64,000 bases of DNA from Flavobacterium gelatinilyticum. GTDB lineage: Bacteria > Bacteroidota > Bacteroidia > Flavobacteriales > Flavobacteriaceae. Shown piece by piece: positions 44,879 to 53,030 of this stretch (position 1 is the stretch's first letter; the number at the start of each line of letters is the position of its first letter). The notes below the pieces were generated by a model. The model ran no database searches, was not told the origin of the DNA, and saw only the letters and a list, made by a program, of their open reading frames with translations. The DNA lies in NCBI RefSeq assembly GCF_027111295.1, contig NZ_CP114287.1, positions 310,001 through 374,000 of the forward strand, read 5' to 3'. The position numbers and the translations under genes were made by a program.

Positions 44879-45289
44879 TTAATCTTCTTCGTCTTCATCA
44901 TCGTCATCGTCAGCTATATCCTCTCTGTCTTCGTCATCGTCTTCATCATCTCCACCATCAGTATCCGGTTTATCCTGATTATCGTCATCATCATCGTCAT
45001 CATCGGCTTCGTCATCAAGATCAAGACCTTTTACTGGTTCGATTGTATCCACATCAAGATCCATATCGTCATCTTCATCATAATTTTCGATTCTGTCAGC
45101 CAGCTTAGTACTGATTTTTACTAAATAAATAGTGTCTTCGGTACGAACTTCAACAGCTTCTACTAATTCGTTTTTAGCGTTTCTGAAACGGATCACATCC
45201 GAATCGTCATAACCATCAGGAAACTTTTCAACCAAAAGGTTTAAAATTTCGTTTGTCAGTTTGGCGTAGTCTACTATAACTCTTTTCAT
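44879..45289 (-). CDS. small protein with extreme Asp/Glu tail
   Basis: 136 residues. The first 70 (MKRVIVDYAKLTNEILNLL, PDGYDDSDVIRFRNAKNELV, EDTIYLVKISTKLADRI) look like a small folded domain conserved in Flavobacteria. The remaining 65 are almost all Asp and Glu, with long uninterrupted runs, so the product is very acidic. A low-complexity tail of this kind might bind cations or basic partners, but no function is known. The gene lies nine bases after the deoxyhypusine-synthase-like gene in the speA unit, so a link to polyamines is possible: polyamines are basic, and an acidic tail could bind them. Confidence 0.75.
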   Translation of the reverse strand: MKRVIVDYAKLTNEILNLLVEKFPDGYDDSDVIRFRNAKNELVEAVEVRTEDTIYLVKISTKLADRIENYDEDDDMDLDVDTIEPVKGLDLDDEADDDDDDDDNQDKPDTDGGDDEDDDEDREDIADDDDDEDEED

Positions 45290-45298
45290 AAAAATATC

Positions 45299-46267
45299 CT
45301 ATAAATCTAATAAATATGCAAAAATTAATGGTGCAACGATTGTAGCATCCGATTCAATTATAAATTTAGGGGTATTAATATCTAATTTACCCCAAGTGAT
45401 TTTCTCATTTGGCACAGCACCTGAGTAAGATCCATAACTGGTTGTAGAATCAGAAATCTGGCAGAAATAGTTCCAGAAAGGTACATCATGCATTTCCATA
45501 TCCTGATATAACATTGGTACAACGCAAATAGGGAAATCTCCTGCAATACCACCGCCAATTTGGAAGAATCCAATTCCGTTTTCGCTGTTTTTTGTGTACC
45601 AGTCAGCAAGGAAAGTCATATATTCAATACCTGATTTCATTGTTGATGCTTTCAGATCACCTTTTATTACATAAGAAGCAAAGATATTACCCATTGTACT
45701 ATCTTCCCATCCCGGAACAATAATTGGAAGGTTTTTTTCGGCTGCAGCGTACATCCAGCTGTCTTTTATGTCAATTTCATAGTATTCTTCTAAAACACCT
45801 GATAATAACATTTTGTACATAAATTCATGAGGGAAATAACGTTCTCCTTTATCATCTGCATCTTTCCAGATTTTATAGATGTGTTTTTGTAAACGTCTAA
45901 AAGCTTCATGCTCAGGAATACAAGTGTCGGTAACACGGTTTAAACCTCTTTCAAGTAAAGCCCATTCGTCTTGTGGCGTCAAATCACGGTAGTTAGGCAC
46001 TCTTTCATAATGAGAGTGTGCTACTAAGTTCATGATATCTTCTTCTAGATTGGCTCCAGTACATGAAATAATTTGTACTTTATCTTGTCTAATTATTTCT
46101 GCAAAAATTTTACCTATTTCGGCTGTACTCATAGCACCGGCCATACTTACCAACATTTTAGAACCATTTGCCAATTGTTGTTCGTATCCTTTGGCTGCGT
46201 CTACAAGTGAAGCAGAATTAAAGTGTAAATAATGTTTTTCAATAAACTGACTGATTGGTCCTTTCAT
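45299..46267 (-). CDS. deoxyhypusine synthase-family protein
   Basis: 322 residues. Bacteria have no hypusinated EF-P/eIF5A, so this is probably a polyamine enzyme of the same fold, such as a homospermidine-synthase-like or agmatine-using one. The NAD fold shows MLVSMAGAMSTAEIGKIFAE, SCTGANLEEDIMNLVAHSHY and GFFQIGGGIAGDFPIC. The lysine that forms the enzyme-imine intermediate in deoxyhypusine synthase is kept in ITWGKLD (Lys294). It is encoded 108 bases downstream of speA (arginine decarboxylase), and the acidic-protein gene follows. The adjacent genes argue for use of agmatine or a derivative. Confidence 0.85.
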   Translation of the reverse strand: MKGPISQFIEKHYLHFNSASLVDAAKGYEQQLANGSKMLVSMAGAMSTAEIGKIFAEIIRQDKVQIISCTGANLEEDIMNLVAHSHYERVPNYRDLTPQDEWALLERGLNRVTDTCIPEHEAFRRLQKHIYKIWKDADDKGERYFPHEFMYKMLLSGVLEEYYEIDIKDSWMYAAAEKNLPIIVPGWEDSTMGNIFASYVIKGDLKASTMKSGIEYMTFLADWYTKNSENGIGFFQIGGGIAGDFPICVVPMLYQDMEMHDVPFWNYFCQISDSTTSYGSYSGAVPNEKITWGKLDINTPKFIIESDATIVAPLIFAYLLDL

Positions 46268-46375
46268 TACTTTGTTTTTTTATTTTTTTTTTTGAATTAA
46301 AAGTTTTTCAACCTTTTTACCTTATATGCAAATTAAGAATTTTATAGTTATTAAAATTTAATTTGCAGATTTTTT

Positions 46376-47779
46376 TTACATTTTTTTCTTATAGCCTAAA
46401 ATTTTCAAAACATCATCTGATGTCTGCTGTTCCGAAAATACTTCTGTAGCCAGAATGCCATTTTCGTCACGATCAATTAAAATATGTTTAGGCTGAGGAA
46501 TCAGACAGTGGTGTAATCCACCGTAACCGCCAATAGTTTCCTGATATGCTCCAGTATTAAAGAAACCAATATACAATGGCTTTTCTTTGTTGTATTTAGG
46601 CAGATAAATGGCGTTCATGTTTTGCTCTGAATTGTAATAATCATCGCTGTCACAAGTTAAACCACCCAGCAGAACCCGCTCATAAGTATCATTCCAACGG
46701 TTAATCGCAAGCATAATAAAACGTTTGTTGATTGCCCATGTATCCGGCAGAGTAGTAATGAAAGATGAATCGATCATGTTCCATTTTTCTCTGTCGTTTT
46801 GCTGTTTTTGATACAAAATCTGATAAATAGCGCCGCCACTTTCGCCTACTGTAAAGGAACCAAATTCTGTAAAAATATTTGGAACATCAACTTCTGCTTC
46901 ATCGCAGGCTATTTTAATCTGATTGATAATTTCATCAATCATATATTGATAATCGTATTCGAATGCAAGTGAGTTTTTAATAGGGAAACCACCTCCAATA
47001 TTTAAACCATCAAGAGTAGGACATTCTTTTTTTAATGCAATATATACTTTGATACATTTTACAAGCTCATTCCAATAATAAGATGTATCGTTGATTCCGG
47101 TGTTAATGAAAAAGTGAAGCATTTTAAGCTCTAATTTATCATTTTCCTGAATTTGTTTTTTATAGAAAGAAACGATGTTTTTGTAACCAATTCCTAATCT
47201 TGATGTATAAAATTCAAATTTAGGTTCTTCTTCGGCAGCAATACGAATTCCTATTTTAAATTTTCCTTTTATTTCTCCCTGAAGCAGGTCCAGTTCTTCG
47301 TAATTATCAATAATTGGAATTGTATTTTTATGTCCGTTATTGATTAATCTTGCAATATTAGAAATATATTCGTCTCTCTTGAAACCATTACAAATAACAT
47401 ACGTGCTTTTGTTGATTTTTCCGTTTTCAAGCAGGTTTTCAACTATATTGACATCAAACGCTGATGATGTTTCTATATGGATGTTATTTTTGAAAGCTTC
47501 ATTCATGATATATTCAAAATGCGAGCTTTTTGTACAATAACAATAATAGTATTTTGCCTCATACTTATTTTTTTCCATTGACTTTCTGAACCAGGATTTT
47601 GCCTTATTGATATTTTCAGAAATCTGCGGCAGGTATGTAAACTTCAAAGGAGTTCCGTATTGTTCTACTAACTTCATCAAATCGATGTTGTGAAACAAAA
47701 GGTTGTCTTTGTTTAGTTTAAATTCCTCCTGAGGGAAATAGTAAGTTTGATTTATAAGATCAGAATATTTTGTATTCAT
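46376..47779 (-). CDS. speA: arginine decarboxylase SpeA
   Basis: 467 residues, the shorter Bacteroidota form of this PLP enzyme (E. coli SpeA has about 658). It converts arginine to agmatine. Visible: the N-terminal barrel block YYYCYCTKSSHFEYIM with the likely PLP lysine, FINTGINDTSYYWNELVK, LNIGGGFPIKNSLAFEYDYQ, and the C-terminal active-site block LLGGLTCDSDDYY (Cys/Asp). The start YFPQEEFKLNKDNLLFHNID matches relatives. It precedes the deoxyhypusine-synthase-like gene, which together suggest a path from arginine to polyamines. Confidence 0.93.
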   Translation of the reverse strand: MNTKYSDLINQTYYFPQEEFKLNKDNLLFHNIDLMKLVEQYGTPLKFTYLPQISENINKAKSWFRKSMEKNKYEAKYYYCYCTKSSHFEYIMNEAFKNNIHIETSSAFDVNIVENLLENGKINKSTYVICNGFKRDEYISNIARLINNGHKNTIPIIDNYEELDLLQGEIKGKFKIGIRIAAEEEPKFEFYTSRLGIGYKNIVSFYKKQIQENDKLELKMLHFFINTGINDTSYYWNELVKCIKVYIALKKECPTLDGLNIGGGFPIKNSLAFEYDYQYMIDEIINQIKIACDEAEVDVPNIFTEFGSFTVGESGGAIYQILYQKQQNDREKWNMIDSSFITTLPDTWAINKRFIMLAINRWNDTYERVLLGGLTCDSDDYYNSEQNMNAIYLPKYNKEKPLYIGFFNTGAYQETIGGYGGLHHCLIPQPKHILIDRDENGILATEVFSEQQTSDDVLKILGYKKKM

Positions 47780-47840
47780 TTAATTTTCAATATTTTAATT
47801 TGTTATTTAAATTTAGTAAAAACGGTGCTAAATCCAAAAT

Positions 47841-48020
47841 TCAAACTCTAATATTGGCAAATACAATCTGCAGTTTTTCATGTTCTGCTTTTGAGTATTG
47901 GAAAACATCAAAACAAAACGGACTTTTGCTATTGTAAAAACGGTTCAACATTCTTAGTAAAGAACTGTTGAGTCGGTTTCTGTAAGAGCTGAAATGTCTT
48001 TGTTTTTTGTTTGTTTTCAT
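47841..48020 (-). CDS. possible 59-residue basic protein
   Basis: A frame of 60 codons from the ATG at 48020 in the gap between aroB and speA, on their strand. It encodes MKTNKKQRHFSSYRNRLNSS and goes on with LLRMLNRFYNSKSPFCFDVF. It is rich in Arg, Lys and Asn at the start. It fills most of an otherwise empty 298-base gap and reads in the direction of the surrounding genes, which favours a real gene. No family is recognised. Confidence 0.45.
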   Translation of the reverse strand: MKTNKKQRHFSSYRNRLNSSLLRMLNRFYNSKSPFCFDVFQYSKAEHEKLQIVFANIRV

Positions 48021-48077
48021 CGAGGCAAATGTAAAAAATAAAATATACCAAAAGCAATGCTTTTGATTAAAAAAAAA

Positions 48078-49145
48078 TTAAGATTTATAATCCTGAAACG
48101 CTTCCAGAATCAATTTATTTTCAACAGATTGGTTAATTTTTATTTTTCCGATTCCTTCGATTAATGCAAATTGAATTAATCCGTATTCATTTTTTTTGTC
48201 ATGAACCAGTAATTCAAGAATTGGATCTATGTCATTTTCTTCAAATTTCACATCATCATAAATAGACTGAATCGAGGTTTTTATCTCCAGATATTCTGCT
48301 GCAGTAAGTAAGTTTTTTTTCCAGGAAATAAAAGCTTCCAAAATCATCCCCACAGCAATTGCTTCTCCATGCAGCAATGTTTTCTTTGATTCGTTTTCCA
48401 GGAAATAACTTTCAATAGCATGTCCAAGTGTATGGCCAAAATTAAGGGCCTTACGAATATTTTTTTCTGTAGGATCCTGAATTACAATATCGTTTTTAAT
48501 TTCAACCGAACGATAAATCAATTCATCGAAATCGGCATAATCAACAGATTCAAGGTTTGAGAATTGTTTCCAGTATGCTGCATCATAAATCAGTCCGTGT
48601 TTTAGCATTTCAGCAAGACCTGAACGCATTTCAGTTTGCGGCAAAGTTTCAAGATACTGAGTATCGATTAGAACCATCTGAGGTACATTAATAACGCCAA
48701 TCTGATTTTTTAAATTACCTAAATCAACTCCGGTTTTTCCTCCAACAGAGGCATCAACCATAGATAATAGAGTAGTAGGAATATTGATAAAATCAACACC
48801 TCTTTTAAATGTAGAAGCCACAAATCCTCCAAGATCCGTAACTACACCGCCTCCTAAGTTTATGATAAGCGATTTCCTGTCAGCACCCAGTTCAGTCAGC
48901 ACATTCCAGATTTCGATGCAGGTATCAATATTTTTATTGGCTTCTCCGGCTTCAAATTCGATAATTTCGATATTCAGATCTGTTTCCAGAAGGGGCAGGA
49001 ATTTAGGAAGACAAAAATCATTGGTCTTGTCATCTACTATGATAAATAAGTTAGAGTACTTAGTGTTTCTTAGGTGTTTGTTTAACTCTTCATAGGCATT
49101 GTGGTTAAAATGCACGAAATAGTTATTGGCTTGAATAGATTGCAT
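48078..49145 (-). CDS. aroB: 3-dehydroquinate synthase
   Basis: 355 residues. It makes 3-dehydroquinate, the second step of the shikimate pathway, using NAD and a metal. Typical segments: LGGGVVTDLGGFVASTFKRG, INIPTTLLSMVDASVGGKTG, VDLGNLKNQIGVINVPQMV and the metal-binding NFGHTLGHAIESYF with a further His in LLHGEAIAVGM. No signal peptide; cytoplasmic. It lies upstream of speA with the small ORF in between. The promoter lies in the 141-base gap after the O-antigen-ligase gene. Confidence 0.95.
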   Translation of the reverse strand: MQSIQANNYFVHFNHNAYEELNKHLRNTKYSNLFIIVDDKTNDFCLPKFLPLLETDLNIEIIEFEAGEANKNIDTCIEIWNVLTELGADRKSLIINLGGGVVTDLGGFVASTFKRGVDFINIPTTLLSMVDASVGGKTGVDLGNLKNQIGVINVPQMVLIDTQYLETLPQTEMRSGLAEMLKHGLIYDAAYWKQFSNLESVDYADFDELIYRSVEIKNDIVIQDPTEKNIRKALNFGHTLGHAIESYFLENESKKTLLHGEAIAVGMILEAFISWKKNLLTAAEYLEIKTSIQSIYDDVKFEENDIDPILELLVHDKKNEYGLIQFALIEGIGKIKINQSVENKLILEAFQDYKS

Positions 49146-49233
49146 AATTCTTTAGTTAATTGAAAGCGCAAAATAAGGCAATTTTGAGTAAATAATATTT
49201 AAAACATGAATATTATTGTATAGGCAACCTCAA

Positions 49234-49276
49234 AAAAAGATCTGATAAAAAATATTCTCTTTTATCAGATCTTTTT
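49234..49276. terminator. strong terminator
   Basis: A perfect 17-bp stem (AAAAAGATCTGATAAAA) with a 9-base loop, T-rich at both ends, just after the O-antigen-ligase stop codon and before the aroB start. Confidence 0.88.
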
Positions 49277-49286
49277 ATCAAAAAGT

Positions 49287-51578
49287 CTATTTGCAGTTTT
49301 CAATTATTTGAGATCTGGCATCTGTAAAGTTCTTTGAGCTTGAAATATTGAAATACTTGCAAGCATTCACTTTGTCATTTATTTTCAGGTAACAATTTGC
49401 TACAAAAAACTCTGTTCGGCCTGAATCAAACTGTCTTAACTCTAAAGCTTTTAAAAAGTAACCTAAAGACTGCCTGTAATCTTGTAGATTGTAATAATAA
49501 AAAGCGAGATACTGCATTATATCTGCATTAGAAGGATCAGCCTTGAGGGCTTTGTTATAAAATTCCAACGCTTTTAATTTATTATTTACTTTTAAAAAAG
49601 CCTGTGCCTGATCAAGATATTCGACAGCTGCTATATCGCTTTTTTTCTTAAGCAGTGTGCTGTCTCCAGGAAATTCTTTGATTCCTTTTTCTATAAAAAG
49701 AAGCAGTTTCTTCTTATTGTATTTTGTTTTTTGAAGTTCATTTGCTGCAATTTTCCAGGCTTCCGGAATATTTCTGTACTGTGTAAAAGTTTTATGCTGC
49801 TTTAAAATTTCTGTCGTATCACTTTTTGCTCTTGCAAATTGAGTTGACATTGTGTAAAAATTAATATTTCTAGGGCGAAGATAAAATGCCTGTTTGGCAT
49901 AAACAAAAGCACTATCCATATTTCCTTTGGTATTAGAAATAAGTGATTTATAAAAATAGATTCTTCCAAAATGCGGGTTTATCTTATCTGCTTTAGTAAG
50001 ATACTTTAACGCCTGATCCATTTTGTTTTCATTGTAATAATAAATTCCGGCATATTCATAAAACGATTCAGCCGTAGTTAATGTGTTTTTATATTTAGGC
50101 AGACGTTTTATTACTTCATCTCCTGTAAGGATAGTATTTTTATACCCTGAAGCATCATCCTTTTTTATAAGGAATTCTAATGCAGATGCTTTATATCCTA
50201 AATTAGCAAAATAGATAGTTACCAAACTTACAATTACAATAACCCAGTAAAAACTATTTTTCAGCAATATTGTTTCTGAAGTATTTGAACGTACTTCATT
50301 AATAATAGTAAAAAGCATTGTAAAACATAAAAAAATCATCATAGTAGGTTTGAACATTGGAAAGTTCAACAAAGAGTCCATTCCGTAAACTACTATTAAC
50401 ATTAAGCTAAGCATTGCAAGGGACTGAGTTTCTATTTGATCGGATTTGAAAAATCTTTTCAAATTAATAATACCAATTATAACAAATAAGGAAAGGTAAA
50501 TCAAACCATTAAAAAAACCTGTTTCTGCGGTAATTTCCAGAAAATCGTTGTGTGTATGTAAGGAAATAGTTGAGTTGTCATTTTGCGTTTTTTCGTAAGG
50601 AATAGATTCTACTTTATAATTTCCAAGTCCAACTCCCAAAAGAGGGTTTGCATTAGCCATCTCAAATGTGTTTTTCCAGGTAACTAATCGGGCTCTTGTA
50701 GAAGCGTCTTTTGTGTTAATCTGTTCCATCCTGTTTGTTAATGAAACATAACGGCCATTTTGGCTTGCTTTTTTTAATATTGATCCGCTTATTGCAATTG
50801 TTATTGCTATTGGAATGACCAAAATAAGCGTCTTTATGATGGTTGATTTATTAAATGAATTAATTTTAAAATTGTACAATGCAAAAAGTATATAAAGCAG
50901 TATCATACTGATTATAGCGGTTCTTGCAGCCGTTAGGAAGATGGTAGTTGTAACCAGAAGCAGTGTAATAATCAAAAAAATCCTCTTTTTTGGTAAATAA
51001 TGAGCAAAACCTAATAATATAAAAGGAATTTTTATAGTTAAGCTCGCAGCCAGAATGTTTATATTTCCCGTACTCAGGGCCAAATCAGAAAGAGCAGCTG
51101 TAATTGACGCTTTATCAAAGTTTCTTTTAAAGTGAAAAAGTTCTATCGCAGATTGTAAAAACGCTACAATACACACTATTAGAATAATTTTTGGTAAAAG
51201 ATGCAGTCTGTTTTTTAAAAGAAATGTAAAATTGACAAGAATACAGAATGCTATGATAAGTTCGATAAACTTTTCTAAAACCAATGTGGTGTTGACTGCG
51301 CTGGCAAAGGAAAACCCGCAAAGAATAACAAAAATGGAAAAGAACCAAAATACGTATGATCTTTTTAAAGAACCAGTCATATCTGCCGTGATAAACTTTG
51401 CTTTTACTGCAATGTATAGGGCTATAACCGAATTTAGTCCTGCTAAATACAAGAATTGCGGATAGGCAATATCTTCATTTGCGGAATGCGGTAAGAAATC
51501 AATAATCAAAAGCATCAGAACAAATACAATTACTATATTATCTGAAATATTTTCCAAATTCTTGCTACTACTTTTCAT
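49287..51578 (-). CDS. O-antigen ligase-like membrane protein with TPR repeats
   Basis: 763 residues. The first about 430 form a dozen hydrophobic spans like Wzy/WaaL O-antigen ligases; the periplasmic loop has RARLVTWKNTFEMANANPLL and GVGLGNYKV, the region that carries the active-site residues in that family. From about residue 440 to the end there are TPR repeats (YYYNENKMDQALKYLTKADK, YFYKSLISNTKGNMDSAFVY, LKALEFYNKALKADPSNADI). The combination suggests a ligase or polymerase that joins polysaccharides to lipid or protein; the TPR part may bind a partner. It stands alone on the minus strand. Confidence 0.82.
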   Translation of the reverse strand: MKSSSKNLENISDNIVIVFVLMLLIIDFLPHSANEDIAYPQFLYLAGLNSVIALYIAVKAKFITADMTGSLKRSYVFWFFSIFVILCGFSFASAVNTTLVLEKFIELIIAFCILVNFTFLLKNRLHLLPKIILIVCIVAFLQSAIELFHFKRNFDKASITAALSDLALSTGNINILAASLTIKIPFILLGFAHYLPKKRIFLIITLLLVTTTIFLTAARTAIISMILLYILFALYNFKINSFNKSTIIKTLILVIPIAITIAISGSILKKASQNGRYVSLTNRMEQINTKDASTRARLVTWKNTFEMANANPLLGVGLGNYKVESIPYEKTQNDNSTISLHTHNDFLEITAETGFFNGLIYLSLFVIIGIINLKRFFKSDQIETQSLAMLSLMLIVVYGMDSLLNFPMFKPTMMIFLCFTMLFTIINEVRSNTSETILLKNSFYWVIVIVSLVTIYFANLGYKASALEFLIKKDDASGYKNTILTGDEVIKRLPKYKNTLTTAESFYEYAGIYYYNENKMDQALKYLTKADKINPHFGRIYFYKSLISNTKGNMDSAFVYAKQAFYLRPRNINFYTMSTQFARAKSDTTEILKQHKTFTQYRNIPEAWKIAANELQKTKYNKKKLLLFIEKGIKEFPGDSTLLKKKSDIAAVEYLDQAQAFLKVNNKLKALEFYNKALKADPSNADIMQYLAFYYYNLQDYRQSLGYFLKALELRQFDSGRTEFFVANCYLKINDKVNACKYFNISSSKNFTDARSQIIENCK

Positions 51579-51724
51579 ATGATAAGCGATCTAGTTTTCT
51601 ATTTTTTGCAAAAATAAGTAAAATATAAATAAAATCTTACTTTATGATCAAAAATCATTCATTATTATATTGTCATATTAAAAAAATACCCTTGTATTTA
51701 GTGAACATTATTCAAAACTCTCTA

Positions 51725-51732
51725 TATCTTTG
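51725..51732 (+). promoter_or_regulatory. candidate -7 box of proline dehydrogenase gene
   Basis: TATCTTTG fits TAnnTTTG, 17 bases before the ATG at 51750. No clear -33 box is seen. Confidence 0.5.
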
Positions 51733-51749
51733 CACAAAAACTATAATTA

Positions 51750-52919
51750 ATGGAAAAAATATTCGATAACACTCAAGTTGCATTTTCGTTAAAAAGCGAT
51801 ACCGAACTTGACAGGGCTTATTTTCTTTTTAAAATGATCGACAGCGAACCTCTTGTAAGAATAGGTACTGCTGTTACTAATTTTGCAATTAAAGCTCATC
51901 TTCCTGTTGAAGGATTAATTCGTGCCACTGTTTTTGATCACTTCTGTGGCGGTGTAAACGAGAATGACTGCCTTACTGTGGTAGATAAAATGTTTACAAA
52001 AGGAGTTTCATCTGTTTTAGATTATTCGGTAGAAGGGAAAGAAGAAGAGGAGCAGTTTGATGCCGCTTTGGAAATGACATTGAGAACTATCGAATTTGCA
52101 AAAGAGCGTCAGGCTATTCCGTTTGCTGTTTTTAAACCTACCGGATTAGGGCGTTTTGAATTGTATGAAAAATTAGGAGAAAAACAAACCCTTACACCTG
52201 CAGAACAGGCTGAATGGGACAGAGTGGCTGCTCGTTTTGAGCAGGTTTGCAGTGAAGCTCATAAAAAAGATGTTGCTTTATTGATTGATGCCGAAGAAAG
52301 CTGGATGCAGGATGCTGCCGATGATTTGGTAACCGAAATGATGCGTAAGTATAATAAAGAGAAGGCAATTGTTTTTAATACATTACAAATGTATCGTTGG
52401 GATCGTCTGGATTATTTAAAAAATCTGCACGAAATTGCAAAAAAAGAAGGTTTCTACATTGGAATGAAACTGGTTCGCGGGGCATACATGGAAAAAGAAA
52501 ACAAAAGAGCCGAAGAAAAAGGATATGTTTCTCCAATCTGTGTTTCTAAACAGGCAACGGATGATAATTATGATGCCGCTGTACAATATATGGCAGACCA
52601 TCTGGATATGATGTCTATTTTTGCAGGAACTCATAACGAATTAAGTTCGTATAAGTTAATGGAAATAATGACTCAGAATAACATTAATAAAAACGATAAC
52701 AGAATCTGGTTTGGCCAATTATACGGAATGAGTGATAATATCAGTTACAATTTGGCTGCAAATGGTTATAACGACGCTAAATACCTGCCTTTTGGCCCGG
52801 TTAAAGATGTTATGCCGTACCTTATTCGCCGTGCCGAAGAAAATACTTCGGTTGCAGGGCAGACAAGCCGTGAATTATCAATGATTAAGGCTGAACGTAA
52901 CAGAAGAAAAGGTAAATAG
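51750..52919 (+). CDS. proline dehydrogenase
   Basis: 389 residues, a stand-alone FAD-dependent proline dehydrogenase domain rather than the bifunctional PutA. It oxidises proline to pyrroline-5-carboxylate, passing electrons to the quinone pool. Signature segments: FDHFCGGVNENDCLTVVDKM, ISYNLAANGYNDAKYLPFGP and the C-terminal RRAEENTSVAGQTSRELS, which follow the substrate-binding arginine pair, with MKLVRGAYMEKEN near residue 240. No signal peptide. It is a single gene, with terminator 52966-53001. Confidence 0.93.
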   Translation: MEKIFDNTQVAFSLKSDTELDRAYFLFKMIDSEPLVRIGTAVTNFAIKAHLPVEGLIRATVFDHFCGGVNENDCLTVVDKMFTKGVSSVLDYSVEGKEEEEQFDAALEMTLRTIEFAKERQAIPFAVFKPTGLGRFELYEKLGEKQTLTPAEQAEWDRVAARFEQVCSEAHKKDVALLIDAEESWMQDAADDLVTEMMRKYNKEKAIVFNTLQMYRWDRLDYLKNLHEIAKKEGFYIGMKLVRGAYMEKENKRAEEKGYVSPICVSKQATDDNYDAAVQYMADHLDMMSIFAGTHNELSSYKLMEIMTQNNINKNDNRIWFGQLYGMSDNISYNLAANGYNDAKYLPFGPVKDVMPYLIRRAEENTSVAGQTSRELSMIKAERNRRKGK

Positions 52920-52965
52920 TATTCTGTTTACTATTTAATGGTCAGTCTCAGTTTACAGATGATAA

Positions 52966-53001
52966 AAAAGAAAGCTCCAATAAAATTGGAGCTTTCTTTT
53001 T
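52966..53001. terminator. bidirectional terminator
   Basis: AAAGAAAGCTCCAAT pairs with ATTGGAGCTTTCTTT around a 3-base loop, with A and T tracts on both sides, between convergent genes. Confidence 0.9.
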
Positions 53002-53030
53002 TATTAGAATTTGAAATTTTAGAATTTATT

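Noticed and set aside
44824..45108. His- and Arg-rich plus-strand frame
   Set aside because: It is the antisense of the Asp-rich tail of the acidic protein; the repeat pattern is an artefact of GAC/GAT runs on the other strand.
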